Shown here in pieces: positions 1 to 9,240 of a DNA stretch of 64,000 nt. A program made the position numbers and the translations under genes. The notes beneath the pieces are model-generated. The model saw only the letters and a program-made list of their open reading frames with translations, did no database searches and was not told the origin of the DNA. Source of the stretch: Streptomyces ficellus (GTDB lineage: Bacteria > Actinomycetota > Actinomycetes > Streptomycetales > Streptomycetaceae); NCBI RefSeq assembly GCF_030406405.1, contig NZ_JAUEPL010000016.1, positions 44,834-108,833 of the forward strand, in the 5' to 3' direction. Numbering within the stretch: position 1 is the stretch's first letter; each line of letters starts with the position of its first letter.

Positions 1-305
1 TCGACAAGAGGGTGAGCGCGCCGATCCAGGGCCAGGCGGAGTCGGTGACGTACACGGCGGACGGGTCGGCGCTGATGTTCGGCACGGAGGGGGAGCGGGG
101 CCGGGTCGTGCGGGTGGAGGTCGACAAGCGTCCGCCGCCCGAGGCGGGCGGTACGCCGGGCAGCACGGGTGGCTCACCGCCCCCGGGCGCCGGCGCCGCC
201 GAGACCGGCGGGGGCGGCGGCGGGAACGTCACGCTGGGCGCCCTGGTGCTGGCCGGCGCCGCCGCTCTCGTACTCAGCCTGAAGAGGCTCCGCCGCCGCG
301 GCTGA
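1..305 (+). CDS. C-terminal part of an exported, membrane-anchored protein (partial)
   Basis: The reading frame is open from the left edge (first full codon at base 3), so this is the tail of a gene that begins upstream. The visible part starts with a beta-strand-like stretch (AESVTYTADGSALMFGTEGE) of the kind seen at the end of beta-propeller or esterase-like repeat proteins. A low-complexity Gly/Pro/Ala/Thr linker follows, then one hydrophobic helix (about NVTLGALVLAGAAALVLSL) and a basic KRLRRRG tail. That architecture fits an extracytoplasmic domain held by a C-terminal transmembrane anchor with an Arg-rich stop-transfer tail. No clear sortase motif is visible. The catalytic or binding role cannot be told from this fragment. 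Confidence 0.75.
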   Translation, partial: DKRVSAPIQGQAESVTYTADGSALMFGTEGERGRVVRVEVDKRPPPEAGGTPGSTGGSPPPGAGAAETGGGGGGNVTLGALVLAGAAALVLSLKRLRRRG

Positions 306-717
306 CACCCCTCACCCGGCGCGTCACCCGGCCGCTGGGCGGTACGGACGGTGGGTCACCGCTGCCGGGTCGGGTCGTAGAGGTCGACGAGTCGGGCTCG
401 GTGCTGGTAGTCACGGCGGGCGAGCCGCACGTCCCTTCAGGACGGTCCAGTAGTCCGCCGCGAACAGCTTGGCCAGAGTGCTCAGCGGGTGGGTAGTCCG
501 GCTGGTGGATCACGCACAGCCCGCGGGAGCGGGCAGGTCACGCCCGTTCGGGAGGATCGTCTGGCTCTGCTTCAAGGCCACCGGAGGGACGACAGCATGA
601 GCGTCATCCCCACCCCGCGCGGCCCGGAGCTCGACCGCTGTCTGCAGACCGTCGGCGACCACCTGCTGCCGCACTTCACCGTTGGTACGTCCCCCTCCTC
701 GAAGAGGGGGACGGCCG
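306..717. other. Mostly non-coding spacer at the left edge of the accessory islet
   Basis: This stretch lies between the truncated left gene and the XRE regulator. It holds a short ribosome-binding-site-led ORF (597-758, listed separately) and the regulator's terminator hairpin. A minus-strand frame around 400-500 could be read as a decayed gene end, but it has no start, no ribosome site and no recognisable domain. I see nothing else in it. Confidence 0.5.
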
Positions 718-758
718 TCAGGCGGCGATGCCGAGTTCGGTGCGGGTGCGGTGGATGA
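597..758 (+). pseudogene. Short ORF, possible truncated gene remnant
   Basis: ATG at 597 follows a good ribosome-binding site (GGAGGG at 583-588, spacing 8). The first 29 residues (MSVIPTPRGPELDRCLQTVG and on to HFTV) look like an ordinary protein start. The frame then runs into the terminator hairpin of the convergent regulator gene and continues as Arg/Cys-rich sequence antisense to it. This fits an N-terminal stump left by a deletion or insertion at the islet edge. I do not recognise a family, and it may be a chance ORF. Confidence 0.3.
689..712 (-). terminator. Hairpin terminator of the XRE/TPR regulator
   Basis: A perfect 9-bp inverted repeat (GTCCCCCTC at 689-697, GAGGGGGAC at 704-712) with a 6-nt loop sits a few bases past the stop of the minus-strand regulator. 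There is no long U run, as is usual in Streptomyces. Confidence 0.65.
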
Positions 759-2109
759 ACTCGCGGACGGCCGGCTCCCGGCGCCAGGGGGCGAGGGCGG
801 TGTTGAATTCGCGGACGTAGTCCTTGGCCCGGGAGGACTGGACGCGGGCGAGGATGTCCACGGACCGGTTGCCGAGCTCCAGGCCGTGGTCGAGGTCGCG
901 GGCCTGGAGGTGGGCGGTCCCCACGATCGCCAGCCGCATCCCGACCGAGCGGGTGAACACCCCGGACGGCATGGCGGCGGCTTGCCGGTTCCAGGCCAGG
1001 GCCGCCTTGGGGTTCTTCAGGTCGCGGAAGACCTCAGCGGCGTCCGCGGAGAGGCGGGCATAGTGGTAGAAGTCGATCCAGGCGGGCTCCGAGCCACCGG
1101 AAGCCTCTGCCTGGCCCAGGAGGTCCTCAGAAGCCTTCAGGGCCCGGGAGGCGGCCTTGGCGTCCCTGTCGCGGGCATGGGCACGGGCCTCGATCAGCTT
1201 AGTGAAGGCCAGCACCCGGGGGGCGGCCTGGGCCTTGGCCCGCTCGAAGGCGCCCTGGGCCATGTCGACGGCCTCGGAGGCGAAGCCCCGCAGCAGCGAC
1301 TGCATCGCCATCGTGGTCAGGACGTAGCAGCCCAGCTCGACGTCCCCGCCCGCGCGGGCCAGGCGGAGGGCCTGGATGAAGTGCCGCTGGGCGACGTCGT
1401 GCTGGCCGACGTCGAATGCCGTCCAGCCGGCCAGGCGGGACAGCTCGCTGGTGACGGAGAACAGGTCCCGACCGACCGCGTCGGTGAAGGAGCCCCGCAG
1501 CAGTGGGGCGGCCCGGTCCTGGAGGCAGACGGTGACGGAGTTGGCCTTCCAGTTGCCGCCGCCGTATTTGGAGTCCCAGCGGCGGGCCTCGTCGGCCGCG
1601 TCCCGGAGTTCTTCCAGGTCGGCCCGGCCGACCTGCTTGCCGCCGGCCATGTCGGCGGCCTCGTCGGCGGGGGTGACCAGCCAGCGGGTCACGGGGGTGG
1701 TGAACGCGGACACGGCGAAGCCGGACCCGGTCAGGAAGTCGCGGCGGTTCACGAAACTCCAGAGCGAAGTGGCCACTCGGACCGCATCGCCGCGGTCCCG
1801 CGGGAAATGCAACCCCACATCCGCGTCCGGTGTCTCCGCATCGCCCATTCCGATTTCGCCAAGTGACACCGGACGGCCGAGCCGTTCGGCGATCGCCTGC
1901 GCGAGGAGTGTCGGCACCGGCCATTTAGGGATCATGCCCCGCTGGCACCAGTTCGCGATGGAGGTATGCGAGTAGTCGGTCTCCAGGCCGGCCTGCTGGG
2001 CGAGCTGGTTGACCCGCAGGGCCAGGGACTTGTGGCTCGCGCCGCAGGTCTCGATGAGCCGGGCCAGGTCCGCGTTCGGCGGACGCTTCCGACGGCTGGT
2101 CGACGCCAC
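718..2109 (-). CDS. XRE-family regulator with TPR-like helical C-terminal domain
   Basis: 463 aa with a GTG start at 2109; a purine-rich ribosome site (AGAGGGG) lies upstream. The N-terminal third has a helix-turn-helix of the XRE type found in large Streptomyces regulators (about residues 10-75, with an NW-x-RG region). An internal NRRDFLTG segment followed by a hydrophobic stretch lies at about 120-145. The rest is Ala-rich helical repeats of TPR type. It is the same class as the protein at 31628-33010, which has GRRDFLTG at the same place. It is divergent from the amidotransferase gene across a spacer with a 15-bp palindrome, so control of that operon and of itself is likely. The ligand is unknown; TPR regulators often bind peptides or other proteins. 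Confidence 0.8.
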   Translation of the reverse strand: MASTSRRKRPPNADLARLIETCGASHKSLALRVNQLAQQAGLETDYSHTSIANWCQRGMIPKWPVPTLLAQAIAERLGRPVSLGEIGMGDAETPDADVGLHFPRDRGDAVRVATSLWSFVNRRDFLTGSGFAVSAFTTPVTRWLVTPADEAADMAGGKQVGRADLEELRDAADEARRWDSKYGGGNWKANSVTVCLQDRAAPLLRGSFTDAVGRDLFSVTSELSRLAGWTAFDVGQHDVAQRHFIQALRLARAGGDVELGCYVLTTMAMQSLLRGFASEAVDMAQGAFERAKAQAAPRVLAFTKLIEARAHARDRDAKAASRALKASEDLLGQAEASGGSEPAWIDFYHYARLSADAAEVFRDLKNPKAALAWNRQAAAMPSGVFTRSVGMRLAIVGTAHLQARDLDHGLELGNRSVDILARVQSSRAKDYVREFNTALAPWRREPAVREFIHRTRTELGIAA

Positions 2110-2443
2110 CTTCAGACCCCTCTTTCACCAGGTCAGCAAGGTGAAGTCGCTGACGAGGAAACGCCATGGGGCCGGTCTGCTTCGACTGGCATTTCCGGTC
2201 GTGCGCATTCCGGCTGGGCACGGAAAGGCGTATGCCCTTCCCGCGTCTTGAGGCACTGAGGGTATTGCCCTGCGGACCATGGGCGAACCGGGTTCGCGAG
2301 TTGTGAGCCCCTGTGTGAGCCCTCCCCGGCATCCGGGCCCGGCGGGTGTGATGTGGGCACAGGCTGCCGCCGGGACGCCAGGAAGGGGCTCCCGGCGGCG
2401 GCCGTCGCCAGGCACCACGACTTCACGCTCGGGGGTGAACCAG
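2110..2443. promoter_or_regulatory. Divergent promoter region with a 15-bp palindrome
   Basis: This spacer separates the minus-strand XRE regulator from the plus-strand amidotransferase operon. It contains GCGAACC-G-GGTTCGC at 2283-2297, a perfect 7-bp inverted repeat around one base, and a nearby direct repeat TGTGAGCCC. The palindrome is a natural candidate operator for the adjacent regulator. I did not find a convincing -35/-10 pair. Confidence 0.5.
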
Positions 2444-4210
2444 ATGTGCGGAATCGCAGGACTGGCCGGAGGCGACGCCGTCCGGCACGAGAAGACCGTC
2501 GCCGCGATGGGCGACTCGCAGCACTACCGCGGCCCGGACGGCACCCTGCACGCCGCCAGCCAGGACGGGCGGGCAGTGCTGGCCATGAACACCCTGCTGA
2601 TCGTCGACCCGCAGGCCATGCCCGGCCCCTACCTCGACCGGGCCACCGGCGTCCTGCTGGCCTTCAACGGGGAGATCTACAACTGGCAGCAGCAGGCCAC
2701 CGCCTGGGGCATCGAGATCGCCGAGCGGGAGTCGGACGCCCACTTCCTGCTGCGGGCCTGGGCCAAGATCGGCCCGTCCTGCCTGGACGGGCTGGACGGC
2801 ATGTTCGCCCTCGCCGTCTATGACCCCCGCACCGCGAAGCTGTTCCTGGCCCGCGACCGGCTGGGGGAAAAGCCGCTCTACTGGCGGCTGGACGGCGGCC
2901 GGCTCGCGTTCGCCTCCGAGGTCACCACGCTGACCGGCTACGGCCCGGCCCCGCTGGTCTTACGACCGGAAGTCACCGCGATCGAGACGCCCGTCGGGGT
3001 CGACACCCCGTTCCAGGGCATCCAGCTGCTGGCCCCGGCCACCCTGCTGACGTTCGACGTCACCACAGGCTCCATCGACCAGATGACCTGGTGGCACCTT
3101 GAGGACCGGGCCCCATACGCCAGCACCTACACCGAGGCCCTGGCAAAGTTCTCCACAGTCCTGGCCGAGCAGATCCCGCTCAGGTCCCCGGCCTGCGACT
3201 TCGCCCTCCTCCTCTCCGGCGGGCTGGACTCGGCGGTGCTGGCCTACCTGATGCGGCCGCCGGTATGCGTCACCGTCCGCTACCCGGGCCAGGACCGCCT
3301 CGATGAGTCCTCCACCGCCGCGATCATCGCCCGAGACATCAAGGCCGAGCTGGTGGTGGTCGAGCCGGACCACGTCGACTTCACGCATGCCCTGCCGCAC
3401 ATGATGCGGGCCCTGGACTACCCCATGGGCAACGCATCCACGTTTTCCGAGCACATGGCCTACCGGAAGGTCTCCGACCTGGGGCTTCGCGTCGTGATCG
3501 GAGGGCTGGGGCCGGACGAGTTCCTCATGGGCTACGTTCGCCAGGCCCTGGTCCTCTTCGGCCCCGACGCCGTCCTGAACGCCGGGATGGAGGCATACCG
3601 GCCGCTGGCCGTCAAGCTCCTGCACACCGCCGGTGAGCCGCTCGACCCGGCGGAGGCAGCCGCCCGGCTGATCCTGCGCGGGCCGGATCCGGACGGGCGG
3701 GTGAGGGACCTGGTCGCCGACGCGATGGCCCGCGCGGGCGGGGACCTGGCCCGCGGCCTGACCCTGGCCGACCTGGCGACGGCATGGCGGCCCCTGGTGA
3801 TGACCAGCGACAAGCTCGCCTCCGCCTACGCGCTCGAACGCCGGTCCCCCTACCTAGCCCGCGACTTGGTCGAGCTGTCCTACCGGCTGCCCCTCGACTA
3901 CAAGATCACCGACCCGGCACAGGGCAAGCGGATCCTGCGGGACGCCGCCAGGGCCCTCGGCCTGCCCCGCGAGGTCTGGGCCAGCCGGGACAAGCTCGGC
4001 TTCGCCTCCCCGGTCCCCGCCTGGCTCAACGGCGACCTCGCCGAGTGGGCCGATGCCCAGATCAACACCGCCCTGACCGACGCTCCGCCGCCTTTCCACC
4101 CCCTCCTCAAGGGGGGTTTGGCCCGCGGGGGCCGGTTCGACCGCACCCGCATGCAGGCCCTGATGGCAGCCGCCTGGTTTTCTGACCGGACCGTCCGGGC
4201 TGCCGCATGA
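2444..4210 (+). CDS. Asparagine-synthetase-like glutamine amidotransferase (divergent)
   Basis: 588 aa. The start is set by MCGIAG, since Cys2 must be the exposed N-terminal nucleophile of a class II (Ntn) glutaminase; GGGGGTGAAC precedes it. Domains: Ntn glutaminase (about 1-190, with HYRGPDG and FNGEIYN) and ATP-PPi synthetase (about 220-560, with the PP-loop SGGLDSAV). Several family residues differ. The RLSIVD motif, whose Arg binds glutamine, reads NTLLIVDP. The synthetase motif SGEGSDE reads GGLGPDE, and PFLD reads PYLA. It may therefore amidate or cyclise something other than aspartate, or accept another nitrogen donor. It heads an islet operon with a Nudix hydrolase and a sugar-nucleotide dehydrogenase. 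A TTA codon lies at 2960-2962, so translation may need bldA tRNA. Confidence 0.8.
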   Translation: MCGIAGLAGGDAVRHEKTVAAMGDSQHYRGPDGTLHAASQDGRAVLAMNTLLIVDPQAMPGPYLDRATGVLLAFNGEIYNWQQQATAWGIEIAERESDAHFLLRAWAKIGPSCLDGLDGMFALAVYDPRTAKLFLARDRLGEKPLYWRLDGGRLAFASEVTTLTGYGPAPLVLRPEVTAIETPVGVDTPFQGIQLLAPATLLTFDVTTGSIDQMTWWHLEDRAPYASTYTEALAKFSTVLAEQIPLRSPACDFALLLSGGLDSAVLAYLMRPPVCVTVRYPGQDRLDESSTAAIIARDIKAELVVVEPDHVDFTHALPHMMRALDYPMGNASTFSEHMAYRKVSDLGLRVVIGGLGPDEFLMGYVRQALVLFGPDAVLNAGMEAYRPLAVKLLHTAGEPLDPAEAAARLILRGPDPDGRVRDLVADAMARAGGDLARGLTLADLATAWRPLVMTSDKLASAYALERRSPYLARDLVELSYRLPLDYKITDPAQGKRILRDAARALGLPREVWASRDKLGFASPVPAWLNGDLAEWADAQINTALTDAPPPFHPLLKGGLARGGRFDRTRMQALMAAAWFSDRTVRAAA

Positions 4211-4238
4211 TCCCCAACCGGCCCACTAGCGTGTCGGA

Positions 4239-4676
4239 ATGCACTCCGACACCACCGCAAGCCCGGAGCCGGGCGCCGCCCGCGGAGCCGTCGCGATCAT
4301 CACCAACCGCCGCGGCGACATCCTCCTCCACCTGCGCGACGACCTGCCGCACATCGCCTGGCCCGCCCACTGGAGCCTCCTGGGCGGCGGCTGCGACCCC
4401 GGCGAGGACCCGGCCACCGCGGTCGTCCGCGAGCTCAACGAAGAAGCCGGCCTCACCGCCTCGAAGCTGACCGAGCTGTTCGAGATCACCGACCACCGCG
4501 GCTCCGGGCAGATCATCACCTTCTTCTCCGCCAACTGGGACGGCGACGAGACCAGCCTCCCGCTCAGCGAGGGCGTCAAGCTCCAGTTCTTCGCCCCCGA
4601 GCACATCGACATTCTCACGATCCCGCCGTTCATCCGGCACGGGATCCGCCGCTATCTGGCCGCCCGGCCCTCCTGA
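4239..4676 (+). CDS. Nudix hydrolase
   Basis: 145 aa with a complete Nudix box: G-x5-E-x7-REL-x-EE-x-GL at about residues 47-69. The catalytic glutamates bind Mg2+ and the fold cleaves nucleoside diphosphates linked to another group (NDP-X). The small single-domain size is typical. It starts 28 bp after the amidotransferase stop. TAGCGT at 4227-4232 is exactly 6 nt before the ATG, so it may also be made from a leaderless transcript. Lying between an amidotransferase and a nucleotide-sugar dehydrogenase, it could act on a nucleotide-linked intermediate or clean up a damaged nucleotide. The substrate cannot be read from sequence. Confidence 0.85.
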   Translation: MHSDTTASPEPGAARGAVAIITNRRGDILLHLRDDLPHIAWPAHWSLLGGGCDPGEDPATAVVRELNEEAGLTASKLTELFEITDHRGSGQIITFFSANWDGDETSLPLSEGVKLQFFAPEHIDILTIPPFIRHGIRRYLAARPS

Positions 4677-4680
4677 TCAC

Positions 4681-4729
4681 CCCGCCCTTACCGCGCGGGG
4701 CAAGGGTGGGGCCACCGACGGCGGCCCCA
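4681..4729 (+). promoter_or_regulatory. Two mutually exclusive hairpins before the dehydrogenase gene
   Basis: CCCGCCCTT (4681-4689) can pair with AAGGGTGGG (4702-4710, one G-U). TGGGGCC (4707-4713) can pair with GGCCCCA (4723-4729). The arms overlap at 4707-4710, so only one hairpin can form at a time. This is the layout of an attenuator or mRNA processing element between the Nudix and dehydrogenase genes. GC-rich DNA makes such pairs by chance fairly often. Confidence 0.35.
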
Positions 4730-4749
4730 CCCGAAGGGACACCCCGCTC

Positions 4750-6069
4750 ATGAAGATGACCGTGATCGGATGCGGCTACCTCGGCGCCACCCACGCCGCC
4801 TGCATGGCCGAGCTCGGCCACGAGGTGCTGGGCATGGACTCCGACGTCGACAAGGTCCACACCTTGAACACCGGCAAGGCTCCGTTCTTCGAGCGGGACC
4901 TGGACGACCTCCTCGCCAAGCACACCGAGTCGGGCCGGCTGAAGTTCACCGCCTCCTACCAGGAGGCCGCCAACTTCGCCGACCTGCACTTCATCGGCGT
5001 CGGCACCCCGCAGCAGCCCGACAGCGACGCGTACGACCTCACCCACCTCTTCGACGCCGTCACCAAGTTGGCCCCCGGCCTGACCCGGCCGGCCGTCGTC
5101 GCGGTCAAGTCGACCGTCCCCGTCGGCACCGCACCCCGCGTCGCCGAGCTCCTGCGCGAACACGCCCCTGCCGGGGGCCTCATCGAGGTCGCCTGGAACC
5201 CGGAGTTCCTGCGCGAGTCGTTCGCCGTCGAGGACACCCTCCGCCCGGACCGGCTCGTCCTCGGCTTCACCACCCAGCACTCCTGGGCCGAGGCCCTGCT
5301 GCGGCAGGCGTTCGGCAAGATCATCGAGTCGGGGACGCCGACGATCGTCACGGACTGGGCCACCGCCGAGCTCGCCAAGGGCGCCGCGAACTCCTTCCTC
5401 GCCACCAAGATTTCCTTCATCAACGCGATGGCCGAAGTCTGCGAGAAGGCCGGCGCCAACGTCGCCGAACTCGCCGACATCCTCGGCCACGACATCCGCA
5501 TCGGTCGCCGTGGCATGCGGCCCGGCCTGGGCTTCGGCGGCGGCTGCCTGCCCAAGGACGTCCGCGGCTTCATCACCCGCGCAGACGAACTCGGGGCCGG
5601 CGAGGCGGCCGGGATCCTTCGGGAAGCCGACGCCGTCAACACCCGCCGCCGCCGGCGCATCGTCGACCTCGCCCGCGAGGAACTCGGCACCGACCTGCGA
5701 GGCAAGCGGATCACCGTCTGGGGCGCCGCCTTCAAGCCCGGGACTGATGACATCCGCGACTCGCCCGCCCTCGCTGTCGCACAAGCCCTCCACGACCTCG
5801 GCGCCAGCGTCACCATCACTGACCCCAAGGCCCTCGACAACGCCCGCAAGCTCCACCCCGAGCTCGACTACGTCGAGGACCCGATGGCCGCCGTCGAGGA
5901 CGCCGACCTGCTGCTGCACTTGACCGAGTGGCCGCAGTTCTCCCACATCGACCCAGAGCGACTCGCCGCCCGCACCCACAGCCCCAAGGTCATCGACGCC
6001 CGCGGAACCCTCAACACCGACCAGTGGCGCGACGCCGGCTGGATCACCCGGGCCCTGGGACGCGTCTGA
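4750..6069 (+). CDS. UDP-glucose/GDP-mannose 6-dehydrogenase family protein
   Basis: 439 aa; start at ATG 4750 after GAAGGGA. It is an NAD-dependent four-electron oxidase family that turns a nucleotide hexose into the uronic acid. Visible features: N-terminal Rossmann fold with VIGCGYLG (residues 5-12); the central helix with ANSFLATKIS, whose Lys is catalytic; GFGGGCLPKD with the catalytic Cys; and the C-terminal substrate domain with WGAAFKPGTDDIRDSPA. All key residues are present and the length is normal, so it should be active. It is the last gene of the islet operon and is followed by a strong terminator. The sugar nucleotide used (UDP-glucose or another) is not decided by sequence. Confidence 0.88.
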   Translation: MKMTVIGCGYLGATHAACMAELGHEVLGMDSDVDKVHTLNTGKAPFFERDLDDLLAKHTESGRLKFTASYQEAANFADLHFIGVGTPQQPDSDAYDLTHLFDAVTKLAPGLTRPAVVAVKSTVPVGTAPRVAELLREHAPAGGLIEVAWNPEFLRESFAVEDTLRPDRLVLGFTTQHSWAEALLRQAFGKIIESGTPTIVTDWATAELAKGAANSFLATKISFINAMAEVCEKAGANVAELADILGHDIRIGRRGMRPGLGFGGGCLPKDVRGFITRADELGAGEAAGILREADAVNTRRRRRIVDLAREELGTDLRGKRITVWGAAFKPGTDDIRDSPALAVAQALHDLGASVTITDPKALDNARKLHPELDYVEDPMAAVEDADLLLHLTEWPQFSHIDPERLAARTHSPKVIDARGTLNTDQWRDAGWITRALGRV

Positions 6070-6084
6070 CCAGCGGAGCGTGTC

Positions 6085-6122
6085 CGACGATGCTCCTTCG
6101 CACGCCGCGAAGGAGATCGTCG
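6085..6122 (+). terminator. Strong intrinsic terminator of the islet operon
   Basis: CGACGAT-(G)-CTCCTTCGC pairs with GCGAAGGAGATCGTCG, giving a 16-bp stem with a single bulged base and a 5-nt loop, 15 bp past the dehydrogenase stop. It marks the right end of the islet transcription unit. Confidence 0.8.
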
Positions 6123-6272
6123 TATTCCACGGTGTCAGTGGCGACCGTCACACTGGTCTCATGAGCTCTCTACCGAAGTGTGCAAACGCGGATCACTGCG
6201 TGATCACCTGAACTCACTGCCAGGGGGGTGGGCCCTCGGAGGGGGCGCGGGCCCACCCGGTCGGCGGGGCGC

Positions 6273-6950
6273 CTACTTGGGGCATTCCTTCCAGGCCAGG
6301 CGGTAGATGGTCTTGATGTCGCCGTCCGTCGAATCCATGGCGATGAAGCTGTTGGTCTTGGCCGGGTCCGAGGTGCCCGCGCTGACGCGGAGCTCGGTGT
6401 TGATGTTGAAGTTCCGCTTCACGCCGCAGGGGGCCCAGACCAGCTGGCCCCAGTCGGTCTCGTCGGTCGCCTGCCAGTTGTTGTCGTACGGGCCGCGGAA
6501 GGGGTGGCTTCGGGACGCCGTGTCGGGGGAGCCCTGGAAGTAGTACGACGCCTTCTGGACCGCGCTCGCGCCGGGCTGGAGGTGGGCGTAGCCGCGGTAG
6601 TCCGCGCTGGCGACGGCGTAGGTGAAGCCGTGGGGGACGTGCACGATCAGGTTGAGCTGGCAGTTCTTGCGGAAGTCCGTGGGCTGCGCGCCCACGCCCA
6701 CCTGGGCGAGGTAGTCGCTGTAGGTGACGGTGAAGGCCGTGTTGTCCGGTGAGACGGCGACGGCGGTCGTCCCTTGCGGGCAACCCGAGCCGTTGACCGT
6801 CGCGATCTCGATGACGATCTTGTCGGGCGGGGCCACGATGCCGCGCGGGGCGGCTGGGGCGGCCGAGGCGCCGCCCGGTGCGAGGAGGGTCGTGGCGAGG
6901 ACCGCCGCGGCCGCGCCGCAGACGGGTAAGGATCTGGAGATCGCGGACAT
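6273..6950 (-). CDS. Secreted DUF4360 family protein
   Basis: 225 aa. The ATG at 6950 gives MSAISRSLP followed by a hydrophobic core and an ASA-AP cleavage region, a typical Sec signal peptide ending near residue 31. No strong ribosome site is visible, and in-frame upstream starts exist. The mature part has the DUF4360 pattern: an early Gly-Ser-Gly-Cys-Pro motif, a middle Cys (RKNCQLNL) and later Cys residues (APCGVKRNF, WKECPK) that probably form disulfides. The family is common as small secreted proteins in actinobacteria and fungi, with no established biochemical role that I know of. It is transcribed the same way as serC but separated from it by a terminator hairpin. Confidence 0.8.
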   Translation of the reverse strand: MSAISRSLPVCGAAAAVLATTLLAPGGASAAPAAPRGIVAPPDKIVIEIATVNGSGCPQGTTAVAVSPDNTAFTVTYSDYLAQVGVGAQPTDFRKNCQLNLIVHVPHGFTYAVASADYRGYAHLQPGASAVQKASYYFQGSPDTASRSHPFRGPYDNNWQATDETDWGQLVWAPCGVKRNFNINTELRVSAGTSDPAKTNSFIAMDSTDGDIKTIYRLAWKECPK

Positions 6951-7103
6951 AGTGATCCAATCGGTTGCCGGCCGACGTGGGGGGTCAACCATGAGAGTCG
7001 TGAGCATGACAACTAGCCGGTGGTTCACCGGGCTGCTCACGGAGTGCTTCGGATGGTAGGGAAGGGGACCGGGGGCCGATAGAGCGGTTATCGGCCGCAT
7101 ACG

Positions 7104-7148
7104 AAAAGGGCCCGGTCCGACGGTCAACCGCCGGGCCGGGCCCCTTTC
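7104..7148 (-). terminator. Hairpin terminator downstream of serC
   Basis: AAAAGGGCCCGG and CCGGGCCCCTTT form a long GC-rich stem (one bulged C) with flanking A and T residues, directly after the serC stop on the minus strand. The symmetrical A/T flanks mean it could work in both directions. Confidence 0.75.
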
Positions 7149-7162
7149 CGTACGCGTACCGC

Positions 7163-8299
<1,137 letters not shown>

Positions 8300-8389
8300 T
8301 CACGGACGCGGCCGAGGACCGTGTCCGTCCGGTGAGACGTGGAAATGAGACCGGTGGGACGCGGGGGTGTGCGCCGGGGTCCGCGGGCG

Positions 8390-8980
8390 CTACGGGCTCT
8401 GCCGGCGCGGGGCGCGGAGGTGGCCGAGGAGGTTGATCAGGACGTACTTGCTGGAGGAGTGGTCGCGGGCGTCGCACTCCACCAGCGGTACGTGAGCGGC
8501 GAGGCCGAGCGCCTCGCGGATCTCCTGCTCGGTGTGGGCCGGGCCGCCGAAGTCGTTGCACGCGACGATGAACGGCGTGCCGTGGCGCTCCAGCCGGTCG
8601 ATGGCGTACCTCGCGTACCAGGAGTCGGCCAGGTGGCGCGTGTCCACGAGGACGACCGCGCCGAGGGCGCCGGAGAAGAGCCGGTCCCACAGGAACCGGA
8701 AGCGTTCCTCGCCGGGGGCGCCGAAGAGGTACAGGACGTTGCGCGGGTCGAGCGTGATGCGGCCGAAGTCGAAGGCGACCGTGGTGGAGGTCTTGGTGTG
8801 CGCCGGGGCGGTGTGCGCCTGGGCGGTGCCGGGGGCCTCGCCCGCGCGGGTGATCCGCTCTTCGGTGTAGAGGGGCCGGATCTCGCTGACGGACCGGACG
8901 AGGGTGCTCTTGCCGACCCCGAAGCCGCCGACGATCACGATCTTCAGACCGTCGCCGGCGGGGCTGGTGAGGGGGCGCAA
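8390..8980 (-). CDS. Conservon-type small GTPase (CvnD-like), orphan
   Basis: The start is probably TTG at 8980: GAGGA lies 8 nt upstream and 196 aa is the usual family size. The open frame extends to 9070. Motifs: Walker A GGFGVGKST near the N-terminus, the LFGAPGEERFRFLWDRL switch II region, and ACNDFGG in place of NKxD. Such proteins are the D component of Streptomyces conservons, which pair a sensor kinase (A), a roadblock protein (B), a DUF742 protein (C) and this Ras-like GTPase (D) in a GPCR-like membrane switch. The A, B and C genes are missing here, so it is either an orphan or the remnant of a conservon. It may serve another conservon in trans. Confidence 0.85.
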   Translation of the reverse strand: MRPLTSPAGDGLKIVIVGGFGVGKSTLVRSVSEIRPLYTEERITRAGEAPGTAQAHTAPAHTKTSTTVAFDFGRITLDPRNVLYLFGAPGEERFRFLWDRLFSGALGAVVLVDTRHLADSWYARYAIDRLERHGTPFIVACNDFGGPAHTEQEIREALGLAAHVPLVECDARDHSSSKYVLINLLGHLRAPRRQSP

Positions 8981-9240
8981 ATCGTCAGTCCTCAGGGCTT
9001 GGGGGCATGGGGAGCTGGAGCCGTCAATGCGCGGGCAATTGCGGGTCACTATAGGAGAGTTGGCGATCAATTGGGGAAGTCTTCGTGGGCTTTCTCGCAG
9101 AGATCGCGGAGCCGTCGCGAGAGCCGTTCCGGGCGTGCCCGCCGCATCGCCGGCTCCCTGGGCCTCTCCGGTGGCCGGCTCCGTGGGCGGCTCCGTAATT
9201 GCTTACGGTGGATGGGGGTCCTGGATCTGGTCCAGTATGT

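Noticed and set aside
117..135. Internal RRDFLTG segment of the XRE regulators read as a Tat signal peptide
   Set aside because: The coordinates given here are residue numbers. The motif lies more than 115 residues into a cytoplasmic DNA-binding protein, so it cannot act as an export signal.
8981..9070. Longer N-terminus for the CvnD-like GTPase up to 9070
   Set aside because: The TTG at 8980 has a well-spaced GAGGA and gives the family length; the extension has no similarity to conservon GTPases.
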